Assembly (NCBI RefSeq): GCF_010183535.1
Contig: NC_071333.1
Location: forward strand, 3,782,001-3,846,000
Direction of reading: 5' to 3'
Source: Caenorhabditis remanei
Taxonomy: Eukaryota; Nematoda; Chromadorea; Rhabditida; Rhabditidae
Length of the DNA: 64,000 bases
Shown: piece after piece, positions 22,494-34,124 of the stretch
How the letters are laid out: each line of letters starts with the position of its first letter
Position numbering within the stretch: the stretch's first letter is position 1
Program-made: the position numbers and the translations under genes
Notes under the pieces: model-generated
What the model was told of the DNA's origin: nothing
Seen by the model: only the letters and a program-made list of their open reading frames with translations
Databases searched by the model: none

Positions 22494-22754
22494 TAAAGGG
22501 GGGGGGAATGTACTCAGACATCTGAGTACCTTCCTCTTCTATCATTCCAATTCATTCGGTGGGAGAAAAAGAGACGGTCCCAACATTTAAGGTACACTCT
22601 CTCCCCCTCTCTCTGAATGACATCTGTCTCACGACTCTCAAAGAGTTTACACTATTTTTTTCAACAAATTCCAATGTCGAAGAAGAGAGAACTCTCTTAG
22701 CTCCAAGCTAACACTCTCTGTCCTTCTATCCAATCTTTTCCTCCTCAATCTATC
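22494..22754 (+). mobile_element. LTR of a retrotransposon (candidate)
   Basis: A purine tract (AAAGGGGGGGGGAA) is followed by TGTACTCAGACATCTGAGTA, an inverted-repeat-rich start typical of LTRs. The sequence runs through CT-rich DNA to about 22754, and a gag-like frame begins shortly after. I did not find a matching second LTR or target duplication in the window, so the limits are approximate. Confidence 0.45.
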
Positions 22755-22826
22755 ATGCGACAGTCTGGCCACGCCCCTTGGGGGCGCGAGCGAGGTTGCT
22801 CCTTTCTTTCCAATCATTCAAAAAGA

Positions 22827-23480
22827 ATGGAATTAGTGAAAATCATAGACGAAGGCTGCAATTTAGGAGAGCACATCGGACGAGTGAAGAAGGCCTATAC
22901 AGATGCTAAATTTGACGAAATGACTTCGGAACAAGTGCAGTGTTGGATGTGGATAAAGGGTCTACAAACCAAAGGAACAGTTGAAGAAAGAAATACCATC
23001 GATGAGCTAATCATATAGGTTGCATAGACACCGAAAAGAAGAAAAGACATCTACAAAGTCAATAGTTTGTACGTGCACAGGTTGGGACACTTGATGAAAT
23101 CGAAACCAAGAAAGGGATCGACAGAGCTCGTGAAAGACGGATCGATGACGAGACACATGAGACGTTGGTCAGATGAGATGGTTCAGAAGAAATCGGAAGA
23201 ATAGTGACGAGACTGGAAATAAGAGATGCAAGAGTTTCGAGACAAGAAGTCCAAATCCTGGTCGGAAGGAGAATATTGTAGTCTTCGAGCTACACGATCT
23301 TTAGGAAAAGAAGAATCCTAAAAAGAACTTGAGATTGCAACCCGAATTGAAAATTCGTTTTTCACAGACTATGAGGCAACATTCAGCGTGGAATCGTTGC
23401 TGGAAACAACAAGGAAGCAGCACACCAGCATTGTCAATCCCACCACAGACTAACTTTGCAATGTACCCATGGAGAAACCA
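22827..23480 (+). pseudogene. gag-like remnant, partly in the long inverted repeat
   Basis: MELVKIIDEGCNLGEHIGRV continues to DEMTSEQVQCWMWIKGLQ and stops at 23018. The D-E-M-T..C-x-M-W-I-K-G-L pattern resembles the capsid region of nematode LTR elements. Further charged stretches in broken frames (DEIETKKGIDRARERR, EEIGRIVTRLEIRDARVS) continue to about 23480. It is degraded by stops. Confidence 0.45.
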
Positions 23481-26400
23481 TTTTGGATGCTCGTAGATGA
23501 CCGGAAGTTATATTGTGGATTTCAAATGGTTACGAATTGAGAATTGTGAGTGAACCAGATGTCAATTGGAGAGAATTCCATCAGAATGGCGTAGCACACG
23601 TGGACTTTCGATGTTAGAATTCCGTGTGATATAGATACCTGGCCTAGCACTCTAGTTCACGTGCTCCTATGAAAATCAGTTTGTAATAAATTATGTTCGA
23701 AAGAGACTCGCTTACTTCTTGATTGCACAAACGTAACAAAAACCATTGAATAAAAAATTTAGAACACAGAGGTAAAGTGTGTTGTCACTATTTTGCTTCA
23801 AAATAAATTAAACTTACTTTTAAAATCCAATCGCTGCCGAAAACCATAGAATCAGTAGAAGGAATAGTTTTTGAAATCAGTAGTAGAAATATTAGAATTT
23901 TATAATAATCAAGGGTCGGTTGTCGAAGCTAATCCAGTATAGCCTCTAAAAGGCCCCATAATAATCGGAGATGTCGTTCCTCAATTATTATGAGGCCTTT
24001 TTGTAAATGAAGGAAAATGAGAGAAACAGTCCATAGAGGGTGAGGGGCGGAGCAAAGGGAGCAGAGAGATTTACCGTACCCGTTTATTTTCTCTTCTTTT
24101 TCAATACTCTCTCGCTCGTGGTCTATTTGTTGTTATTACCACGACAAATCTCAATGCAAATGTGCTGAATTTTTCCAGGTCTTGGGAATATTAGTGACCC
24201 ATCAGCCCAAAAATGCATGCACCACACACTATTTGGTTGTCATCATCTGTGTATTTAATTGCTCAATCATGGTAGGGTCATGGGAACGCCAATGTGACAT
24301 ATCTCTTTTGTGTGATCAGTTCTCAGAAACTCAAAAAAAAGTATGTATAAAAATTAATAGTCTGAAGTTTTTAAATACCTGCAATAGGAATTTTGGTCAC
24401 TCGGAAATTGAAAACAGTGCTATACTTAAGCTTCGGCAGTTTCATGGAATGCGTATGAATTTTTATAAAACCACGTAAAGACCTGATTTTTGAAAATTTA
24501 GTTTTGAACATGTAGCTGATGTCCAGCAGGTGATTACTCAGAAAATCCTGAGGCGCCTCGGAAAACCATTGGCAAGAATCTGGGCCACAGAAAGGAGATT
24601 AGATTCGTTGAGATTGAACTTTCGTTTTGATTACACCGACATTCTATCCTTGCAAATACAGGATGGCAGATAAGTGTACAACGCACTTGTAAGGGCAAAA
24701 AACTTTTTCAGTTAAAATATACATATAATAAGATTTGGCCTATGAAAGGTATTCAAAGTTGGATACTTTGGCTTTATACAGTCCTACCTATGACAAAATC
24801 GCTAGTGCTGATTCAGAATCCTTCTCTAGTCAGACATAAACAAGTTAAGTATGGAAAGATTTGATGGAAGTAAGTTAACTCCGTATATTTATCACTATTT
24901 CTAGTATTCTTTCCCGAATTCTTAACTTAGAAAGGATAGAATGTCGGTGTAATCAAAACGGAAGTTCAATCTCAACGAATCTAATCTCCTTTCTGTGGCC
25001 CAGATTCTTGCCAATAGTTTTCCGAGGCGCCTCAGGATTTTCTGAGTAATCACCTGTCGGACATCGTCTACATGTTCAAAACTAAATTTTCAAAAATCAG
25101 GTCTTTACGTGGTTTTATAAAAATTCATACGCATTCCATGAAACTGCCGAAGCTTAAGTATAGCACTGTTCTCAATTTCCGAGTGACCAAAATTCCTATT
25201 GCGGGTATTTAAAAACTTCAGACTATTAATTTTTATGCATACTTTTTCTCGAGTTTCTGAGAACTGATCTCACAAAAGAGATATGTCACATTGGCGTTCC
25301 CATGACCCTACCATGATTGAGCAATTAAATACACAGATGATGACAACCAAATAGTGTGTGGTGCATGCATTTTTGGGCTGATGGGTCACTAATATTCCCA
25401 AGAGCTGGAAAAATTCAGCACATTTGCATTGAGATTTGTCGTGATAATAACGACAAATAGACCATGAGCGAGAGAGTATTGAAGAAGAAGAGAAAATAAA
25501 CAGGTACGGTAAGCCTCTCCGCCCCCTTTGCTCCGCCCCTACACTCTATGGACTGTTTCTCTCATTTTCCTTCATTTACAAAAAGGCCTCATAATAATCG
25601 GGGAACGACTTCTCCGATTATTATGGGGCCGTTTTAGATGCTATACTGTATTAGCTTCGACAACCGACTCTTGATTATTATAAAATTCTAATATTTCTAC
25701 TACTGATTTCAAAAAACTATTCCTTCTACTGATTCTATGGTTTTCGGCAGCGAATGGATTTTAAAAGTAAGTTTAATTTATTTTGAAGCAAAGATCTCTG
25801 TTCTAAATTTTTTCTTCAATGATTTTTTGTCACGTTTGTGCAATCAAGAAGTATGCGAATCTCTTTAGAACATAATTTATTACAAACTGATTTTCATTGG
25901 AAATAACAAACTCAATAAGTAGAGCACGTGAACTAGAGTGCTAGGCCAGGTATCTATATCACACGGAATTCTAACATCGAAAGTCCACGTCATTCTGATG
26001 AAATTTTCTCCAATTGACATCTGGTCCTCTCATTATTCTCAATTCGTAACCATTTGAAATCCACTATATAACTTCCGGTCATCTCCGAGCATCCAAAATG
26101 GTTTCTCCATGGGTACATTGCAAAGTAGGTCTGTGGTGGGATTGATTATGTTGGTGTGCTACTTCCCTGTTGTTTCTAGCAATGGTTCCACGCTGAATGT
26201 TGCCTCATCGTCTCTGGAAAACGAATTTTCAATTCGGGTTGCAATCTCGAGTTCTCTTTAGGATTCGTCTTTTCCTAACGATCGTGTATCTCGAAGACTC
26301 CAATATTTTTCTTCCGACCAGGAGTGGAGTTCTTGTTTCGAAACTCTTGCATCTCTTATTTCCAGTCTCGTCACTATTCTTCCGATTTCTTTTCAACCAT

Positions 26401-26546
26401 CTCAACTGATCAACGTCTCATGTGTCTCGTCATCGATCCGTCTTTCACGAGCTCTGTCGATCCTTTTCTCGGTTCGATGTCTATTCTTCTTTTCGGTGTC
26501 TTTGCAACTATATGATTAGCTCATCGATGGCATTTCTTTTTTCAAT
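22978..26546. repeat. long inverted repeat, arms about 1.65 kb, spacer 282 bp
   Basis: Arms 22978-24650 and 24933-26546 are reverse complements at high but not perfect identity. Markers: ATCGATGAGCTAATCATATA near 23000 pairs with its complement near 26515; GAGGCGCCTCGGAAAACCAT pairs near 25010; ATTGAACTTTCGTTTTGATT pairs near 24960. The left arm continues outward into the gag remnant and the LTR, while the right arm stops at a MITE. A third, partial copy (24138-24250 sequence) is at 57905-58045. Confidence 0.85.
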
Positions 26547-26550
26547 TGTA

Positions 26551-27126
26551 CAGCAGCAAGCATAAGTGAGCACCCCTTCGTACTTTCATGTGTTACTCAG
26601 TCCGTTTTGCTTAATTGTTTTTGAAAGGAAGCCAAAACAATCAGCATTAAGAAAATATGTTTTTTGAAAAATTACCATCACTGATTTTTTTGATAATCGA
26701 TTTTTCCTGATCCCCCCCTAACAAAAGACACCTCTTTTGTTACATGTTTAATTTGAAGCATTTTTTGATGAGTTATGAAGATTTTCCCGAGAGCACTACT
26801 TTTGACTTCTGGAGCCCTAGCACGATGCTCAGGAGTTGAGAAACCGATTCAACATAATTGTTTGTTTATCTGAGTATTTTTCAACATTTTGAAACAAAAA
26901 ACTCAATAACTCCAAGAGAAAAATATAAAGTTTTTTTGGGATTTTCAAATCAAGATCAGGAAAAATCGGTAAATAAAAAAATCAGTGATGGAAATTTTTC
27001 AAAAAACATATTTTCTTAGCGCTGAATGTTTCGGCTTCTTTTCAAAAAAAAATTAAACAAAACGGACATGATTCAGCTTAGTTACACATGAAAGTACGAA
27101 GGAGTGATCACTTTTGCTCGCTACTG
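26551..27126. mobile_element. Tc1/mariner-type MITE, 576 bp
   Basis: The ends CAGCAGCAAGCATAAGTGA and TCACTTTTGCTCGCTACTG are imperfect inverted repeats flanked by TA on both sides. The inverted similarity continues inward for about 180 bp on each side (CCTTCGTACTTTCATGTG and its complement). No transposase frame. The TA duplication and CAG..CTG ends fit a Tc1/mariner-mobilised MITE. Confidence 0.8.
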
Positions 27127-28329
27127 TATAGGAAAAAGTTCATTTGTCAAGATATAGATGGTAATTTGTTATATTAGACGAAGCCAATAAAATTATTCCT
27201 GGCAGCAGTTGGGTCATCCACAAATAGATTTCCTCCTTAACACTGAAAAGTGTTGGTCGACGGACAAGAGAAAAAGATTTGCAGGTTGAACTGGAATGAA
27301 AGAAATCTCTAGTTTTTTAAGTGAACTGCCGATTTTTTGATAATTTTTTATTGAAAAATGTCCTGAAAATTTTTCTCCCAAATATATCACGTGTTGGGTA
27401 TCTTCCGAATCGACTTAATAATTTTTAATCAGTTTGTACGAATAATTTTGAGAACATCAGGGTTCTCTTAACAATAATTACAGTTTTTTACTTTATATAT
27501 TTCGTTCGTGTCGTTACATGTTTATGTATACCAGCAGGAAATTCGCGGCTACGCCGCGATTTTCGCTGGACTTAGATGACTTGAAGTTTGTAAGTAGAAA
27601 CTGCTGGAAAATTCCTTCTAAATCCAAAAAAGCTTTTGAGATGAATGTAATAATGTAATGTTCTTATAACTTTACTGTTCGTTTCGACTTATCTGTTTTT
27701 TTATTATTTCTTCTTAATTGTACTGTTTTGTCGTTCAGCATTAGGTGCGGTACAAAAGATTTCTGACCTTTTCACTATAGGTATTCTTGATTCCGGCTCT
27801 AACACAAAACTTCAGTCAGTTTCACAGCAGCTCACCCGGCCGATGTTTTTTTAGTTGTTGGAGGCAAAGCTGACTCGAGGCCGCGGCCTTCCTCGGCCCG
27901 CCGTATGACGGTTTTGCAAATTTGGCCGTCACACCCCTCAGAACTTCAAAAGAATCAATCTCGACATTCCGGGGTTCTTAGAGAAAACTTTGGATTCCCT
28001 CTACGTACCCGTTGTCAAAGCACCAAAACTGAAGCGTCTGGAAACATCTCTTCGACGTGTTTGAAGAAAGATGAAAAATCGAAACGACGCTGCTGGAAAC
28101 TCAAAAGTGAGACGATATTGAGACATCTATTCATGGGCACTTTTTCGAAAGGGTTGCTCTCCTAATCAGTTTTGTTGGTTGCTTCTCTATATTCTGATTT
28201 GATTGAAGTATTTTGGCTCTATTACAGTTTAGATGTTCTTAAAAAAAACAAAATATTGCTTGAAACACTTAGACGTCCTTTCAATTGTTTGAGCGTCCCA
28301 AAAACATTGAGAAGTTACAGAAAACGTTC
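27127..28329. other. intergenic; candidate Helitron 3' end and GACGTCC-type repeat
   Basis: 27552-27577 has a perfect hairpin CGCGGC-TAC-GCCGCG followed by CTGG, which looks like a Helitron 3' end, but the next host base is A rather than T. 28205-28320 is a copy of the repeat at 7010-7145. An 86-codon frame at 27905 lacks support. Confidence 0.35.
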
Positions 28330-29215
28330 GAAAGCCCGCTAAATTTTAAAAGTTTTTCTGGGAGTTTCTGGAAGTTTCCAGAACGTTTGAACTATCGACA
28401 AAACTCGAAAATTTGAATACCCGCCGAAATTCAAAAGTTTTTTCTAGAAGCTTCTAAAAGGTTCTGGATTATTTGAATATCCGCCAAAATTCAAAAGTTT
28501 TTTTTAGAAGTTTCTAGAAGGTTCTGGATTATTTGAATTCCCGCCAAAATTCAAAAGTTTTTTCTAGAAGTTTCTAGAAGGTTCTGGATTATTTGAATAT
28601 CCGCCAAAATTCAAAAGTTTTTTTAGATGTTTCTAGAAGGTTCTGGATTATTTGAATATCCGCCAAAATTCAAAAGTTTTTTTTTAGATGTTTCTAGAAG
28701 GTTCTGGATTATTTGAATTCCCGCCGAAATTCAAAAGTTTTTCTAGAAGCTTCTAGAAAGTGGTGGGATATTTGAATACCCGCCAAAATTCAAAAGTTTT
28801 TTCTAGAAGTTTCTAGAAAGTGCTGGGATATTTGAATTCCTGCCGAAATTCAAAAGTTTTTACTAGAAGTTTCTAGAAGGTTCTGGATTATTTGAATATC
28901 CGCCAAAATTCAAAAGTTTTTTTTAGATGTTTCTAGAAGGTTCTGGATTATTTGAATTCCCGCCGAAATTCAAAAGTTTTTCTAGAAGCTTCTAGAAAGT
29001 GGTGGGATATTTGAATTCCCGCCAAAATTCAAAAGTTTTTTCTAGAAGTTTCTAGAAGTTTCTAAAAGGTTCTGGATTATTTGAATACCCGCCAAAATTC
29101 AAAAGTTTTTTTTAGAAGTTTCTAGAAGGTTCTGGAATATTTGAATTCCCGCCGAAACTTTATAGTTTTTTCTAGAAGTTTCTAGAAGGTTCTGGAATAT
29201 CTGCATTCTAGAATT
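28330..29215. repeat. satellite, about 60-bp unit, containing heat-shock elements
   Basis: At least 13 head-to-tail units share a CCGCC(A/G)AAATTCAAAAG core (starts near 28422, 28483, 28543, 28603 and so on to 29151) and a TTTCTAGAAG..TTCTGGA part. Five units contain GAAgtTTCtaGAAggTTC, four alternating 5-bp modules, a complete heat-shock element (nGAAnnTTCn). The other units have three modules. Published work reports that Caenorhabditis Helitrons carry such HSF-1 sites. Whether this array belongs to a Helitron is inference. Degenerate TTCTGGAA words continue to about 29420. Confidence 0.85.
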
Positions 29216-30487
29216 GGAAATATTTCTGGAAGTTTCCGGAAGTTTCTATAAATTTCAGAAAAAATCTTGAAACTTCCGAACCTTCTGGAATCTTTTGGAA
29301 GGCTCTGGAAAAGTCTGGAAATTTCTGGACGGTTCTTTCAATTTCTAAAACTTTCTAGAACTTTCCAGATGTATCTGGAAGTTTTTAGAAGTTTCTAGAA
29401 GTTTCTGGAACATTCTGAAAACTTTTGGGAATTTCTGGAAGTTGCGGCCAAACTGGCTCAAATTTTGCGGAGTATTGTCTTAAGTTGCCAAGGGTGTCAC
29501 GGCCTAAGTATTGGCCCCGTATTTTCAATTTGAACCTCCTTTCCCGATTTTTGCGTTACGGTAGCTACAGTACCCCTTCAGGGGTGTGGCAGTGGAAAAT
29601 CTGCAAAGTGTCTCGAGGAAAAGTACGGGACTACAGTTAATAAATTTACCAACGTACTCGATCAGTGGGAATCTGAACCTTCCAAGGTATTCAGATTCGA
29701 CTCTTAATGTTCAAAACTCTGTAACTACCGTAATCCTTTAGTAACCGGCCCAACTTTTTTTGGGTGTCATGCTGAGGGGTCAAGGTTGTTACCATCTCAG
29801 TCTGGTCTCCCCTCGTTCTGTTTGGAACCGTTTTTCATTTTTTGGGTTACGGTAGCTACAGTAATCCTACAGTAATCTGACACCCGGGGTCCAAAAAATT
29901 GAAGCGCTCGGAGGTTCATGGTTATACCCTCAAACATTTTTTGAAACGGTTCAAAGAGAAAAAAGTTATTCAGGAAGAAGCGTCGGACGGACACACACAC
30001 AAAACTATTCCATTAGTAGGAAGAAGATGAAATGATCAGCTACGCACTCTGTTTGCATAAAAAAGAGAGAGGAGAGAACCGAGACGGTGCAATGAAACCG
30101 GCCGCCCCTCATGTTTCATTCACCCTTCAGTTTTCCTCCAAACGCGTAACGGAATCGCGTTCCCCCTTCCTCCTATTTTTTTTAAATTCTAATTATCAAT
30201 TATTTTTCGGTTGTTTGGTGAATTGATAAGGTGAGGTTTATAATAATTATTTATCAAAGCTAAAAGCTTTCCTCTATTTCCAATTAACAATTCTGATCGT
30301 GGAAGCGTGAAAAGACCCAGAAGAGGCCCTTTTCCCTTTTCTGTTCCCCTCGTTTTTCTCTTGTCATCGGCGTCTCGTGCTAAACAACTATGTCTCTTAC
30401 CTTTTCGAAAATATGTTTTCCTTTCGCGTGTTGTCATACCTCAAATTTCGATTTATCTTCGATAAATTTAGAATTTTCAGCTGAAGA
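29216..30487. other. intergenic repeats (CGGTAGCTACAGTA family)
   Basis: 29440-29990 holds a dispersed-repeat type with GGTAGCTACAGTA words at 29559 and 29850. 30040-30480 is the presumed 5' flank of the phosphatidylinositol-synthase copy. No gene recognised. Confidence 0.4.
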
Positions 30488-31165
30488 ATGGACTCTTCCT
30501 CCTCCAACACTGTTGCCAACAACAACAATGTCTGGCTTTTCAACCCAAATCTCATCGGGTACGGACGTATTGTGCTCGCGATTATGGCGATGTACTACAT
30601 GTCATCGTCGCCATGCTGCGCAATGATTTGGTAAGTGTTTTAAAGGATTTTAGACAAAGTTTCTCGTATTTTCTCAATTTCTTTCAAATGTATTAAAGTT
30701 TCCAGTTATGCATTGAGCGCCGGACTAGACGCCTTCAATGGGTGGGCAGCTCGCAAATACAATCATACTCATTATCAACCAAAATTCATCATTTCCGGTC
30801 GCCGAATTCTTGGCTTCCCCTCTGATCCTATTTTTTCTTTTTTCTTCTCTTTTCTTCTCACACTTTCTCAATTTCTTTCAAATGTATTAAAGTTTCCAGT
30901 TATGCATTGAGCGACGCCTTCGATGGGTGGGCAGCTCGCTTCGGAGCGATGCTCGATCAGCTCACCGATCGTTGCGGGACCCTCGCCCTCGTTATGGCTC
31001 TCTGCAAGTTCTTTCCGGATCACTTGTTCCTCCTTCAGGTATTTCTCGAAATTGATTGAAATTTAAAAAATCATAAAATTTCGACTTTCAGCTCTCGGCA
31101 GTCATCGACATCGCGTCCCACTGGCTCCACCTCCACGCCACTGACCTCTCCGGTGCAAGTAGTTT
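30488..31165 (+). pseudogene. phosphatidylinositol synthase copy, rearranged and truncated
   Basis: Exon 1 (30488-30630) reads NNVWLFNPNLIGYGRIVLAI and has a proper GTAAGT donor. Exon 2 is present twice. The first (30706-about 30760, ALSAGLDAFNGWAARKYNH) breaks off into unrelated sequence. The second (30900-31038, ALSDAFDGWAAR-FGAMLDQLTDR) lacks three residues before DAF and the loop after AR. Exon 3 (31092-about 31165) reads LSAVIDIASHWLHLHATDLS and then degenerates. CDP-diacylglycerol-inositol 3-phosphatidyltransferase makes phosphatidylinositol in the ER membrane; its motif D-G-x2-A-R-x8-9-G-x3-D-x3-D is shortened here, and the C-terminal membrane segments are missing. About 47 bp before each exon-2 copy is duplicated too, pointing to a local tandem duplication. 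Confidence 0.8.
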
Positions 31166-32109
31166 TTTGTTCTTTTTTTTACTCATTTATCTTATTTTAA
31201 TTCTAAAACCTTTTGTTACACCACTTTCATTTTTGTAGTCTTGTTTGTATTCTTTATATGTTATCTTTATTAAGACTGTTTTCAATAAACGTAGAATCCT
31301 CAAACGTACTCTGTAATGCCATGCATATGAAAGACTGTCGCATAGACCCTACCAGGACTCTAGGCACAGCAACCTGGAAGAATCGGTATTTTTCTTGCTT
31401 TCTGATTTAAAATAAACTAAAACCAATTCGATGCAAAATATGTATACCATATTCAGAACTGTAAAAAACAATGGTATCAGCAAAAGATAACTTATAGTTA
31501 AGAAAGTAACTCATGTCAACCTCTTCTTGAATTTTTATGCAACTTTTCATGTGATAAACCACTCTGGTTCTTTACTTTGGTTTGGCCAGGGCATCTTTCT
31601 CGAGCTTAGACGGAGAAAGCGTAATATTCTAACATTAGAAAAAAGAAAACAATCAGATTTATGAGAAGAAAAAAACTTTTTTGAAGAACTTTGTTGAAAA
31701 TTGATTATATGCGAGGTATGATAGCTCATTGGATTCAGAAATAAAAGTAGAATTCGGATTTTGACAAAACTTGTGTGAAAATAAAGAATAAAGCTTTATT
31801 AGGCAAAAAAGTGACGTGGCCGAGTGAAAACTGTTATTTAGGCCACCTCATGAGAAAGAGAGGAAAGGGTGAGAGAGAGTGTGGTTAGAAAAGAGCTTCC
31901 AACACCTCCTGGCTTTCGACTTGAAATGGCTGAAGAAATTCATAAAGACGACATAAATTATGTTAAAATGAATAAAATATCGGGCAAACATTTCACATTT
32001 ATTTTTGGGAATAGCACGTACATTTGTAACTTATTAGTTAAAGGAACATTTCAATTCGAATTGATTGGACAAAAGTGAAAAGGTTACTGTTCATGATGTG
32101 ATGGGCAGC
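31166..32109. other. intergenic, no gene recognised
   Basis: Open frames of 60-69 codons (for example 31869-32078) have no domain or splice context. Nothing supported. Confidence 0.4.
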
Positions 32110-32803
32110 TTACTTGTCTTCGTCAGCAGCTGCTTGATCTACCGGCTCAGTTTGGATTGTATTCTGTAAAATATTAATTCACTAATTTGAAATCCCTCAA
32201 GTAAACTTACATAGTCTACGACACGACCGAGGGAAGCATCAGTTCTTCGCAATGCTTCTGTCATGACATTGCACGCATCGACAATGGACTTCCAGGATTC
32301 GGGAAACACAAGGGCTCCGGCTGGCAACAATTGATGATCCAGAACTGCTGCGACTTGTGTGTTCAAACGGATCCAATCCTTTTGTTCCTCCTCTGTGCGG
32401 TTGTTGGTGGTGGAGTTGGGACGTTCCGGATGATACTGGCTGGTGACAGCAATTGGAGCAACTCCAAACTCTCCAGTTGTTCTGACAGCCTCCAAGTGCT
32501 TGTCAGCTTTGGCTTTGTTGGTGAACGTCCAATCACAGCATTCACAAGTGACTGTTCCACGAATCTTATGTTTCCTGACCATGTGAATGGCAATTTTCTT
32601 GCATTTGATTCTCTTGTCGCATAAGAAGCAGTGGTGAATTGGTGGATGAGCTGCTTGACGGTGTTGATCACGATCAACTGAGTTGTCAAAGACTTGGCGA
32701 CATGATCCACATGGCAGTTGGCCTAAAAATAATCAACAGATACGAAAGGGATTAGTTATGTGAACTCACTTCTCGCAGCAGCAATAAGTCCACTGAGATC
32801 CAT
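32110..32803 (-). CDS. C2H2 zinc-finger protein, 199 aa, three exons
   Basis: Exons 32803-32770, 32722-32211 and 32163-32110 join in frame (34+512+54 nt) over 47-nt introns with GTGAGT and GTAAGT donors, ending TAA. The start ATG (MDLSGLIAAARS) is the only one in phase. Three zinc-finger-like modules occupy about residues 16-100: CGSCRQVF..H..H, then CFLCDKRIKCKKIAIHMVRKH, then CECCDWTFTNKAKADKH. After that the protein is polar (STTNNRTEEEQKDW) with a helical C-terminal half and an acidic tail (AAADEDK). Likely a nuclear nucleic-acid-binding protein. It may belong to the small nematode C2H2 group that includes LSL-1/LSY-27, but I name that only as a guess. No lesions seen. Confidence 0.8.
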
Positions 32804-33882
32804 TTTGAAAGATAAAACCCCCCCGAGACAGTTATTTCACTACCTGAAAACACGAAATGAATAAAATATTTTCAGAACTTTGAATTGAGATGAAAAGTAG
32901 AAAACGTTGATGTGATGTCTGATGTATAACTCACATCAATAATTATTTTCAAGCATAATTAGAAAACTCCGAATCAAGAAAACTATAATTTTTGCTCATC
33001 AAAAAAGGTTTGGAATTATGATCTTGGAATTTCCGTTGAAATCTTCTAGAATTTTTTACATTTTCTTGGATTTTGACCAAGATTTAGCAAATTTAAAAAA
33101 AAATTAAGTAAAAATTAGCAAAAATCTGTTGAGAGCTGTTTTATTCCTCTCACTATAAAAAAGGCGTAAAAATGTAGAAAACAAGCAACAAAAAAGAAGG
33201 GAAAAGTGGTTAGAGTGTATGAGTGGACACAAAAAGACTGTCCATGAACCAACACTTCCTATGAGTCACAGTTGTCTTCCGGAAAGATCTGTTGTCTTTG
33301 TGGTCATTGGTAATTCGAAAAAAGAGATCGAAATACATTTTTGTGAAATGTTTATCAAAGAGACGTTTCGGTCAAAAAAAGAAAACGTTTTCGGATTGGA
33401 CCGACCATGAGAGTGTCGTATGAGTCATTGAGGAGTTCCGGGAAATTCTGTGGTTCTTGAGACAATTGTTGTTACTAAATTATTGGGTGAAGAGGCGGTT
33501 TTAAAGTATTGTAAAAAATGAAAGACGAGATTGAAGCTTGGAACTGCATAAATAAAAATAATGAATGAAAGAGAAAAATGATTTGTTATTGGTGATTGGT
33601 TGGTCCAATATACTATGAACGTTTGATGAATCACTAGAGGTTCCGGAAAGTTATTTTATTTTTGATAGGATTGTTGTTAGAGAATAGATAGAATGTGGGG
33701 ATGAAGGAAGATGTATTGAAAATTAGATTGAAGGTGGACTGCATTCACATTTTTTATCGTAGATATTTCTGAAAATTCAAAAAGAATTTCCCTTAATTCC
33801 CCGTCTCCTCGCTGTTTCCAACTAATTTTTGTGTTTTTATTGACTAACTCGACTCTGTCATTATAGTCAGTTAATTATGTAC
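32804..33882. other. intergenic with a local duplication
   Basis: 33415-33560 and 33606-33745 are diverged copies (TGA.TCA.T.GAGG.GTTCCGG.AA and GACAATTGTTGTTA-type blocks in the same order). No gene recognised. Confidence 0.45.
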
Positions 33883-34124
33883 ATGGAGTGTGTAGATCAC
33901 AACTGGAGTTTCATTTTTGTAGTTGGCAACTTTTTTGTACGGACCCATCTTAAGAAGTTATCATTCGTCGAAGAAATTTCTCGCAATTGTTTTCCTTTTT
34001 TAGTTCTGAAAGGAGAAATTTTTGAGCTGTTAACATTGACTGCTTGTATCTTCTCAGGATGTACTTGTACAAACAGGTTGTCAACTACAAAAATGAAGCT
34101 CTAGTTGTGATCTACACACTCCAT
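33883..34124. repeat. foldback MITE-like element
   Basis: ATGGAGTGTGTAGATCACAA at 33883 pairs with its complement ending at 34124, and TCATTTTTGTAGTTG at about 33912 pairs with CAACTACAAAAATGA at about 34082. The TTTTTGTAGTTGAC word recurs at about 38269, 38703, 46253 and 56517. Confidence 0.75.

Noticed and set aside
28330..29215. CRISPR-like array of regularly spaced repeats
   Set aside because: Units are contiguous with no unique spacers, the genome is eukaryotic and the units contain heat-shock-element modules. It is a satellite.
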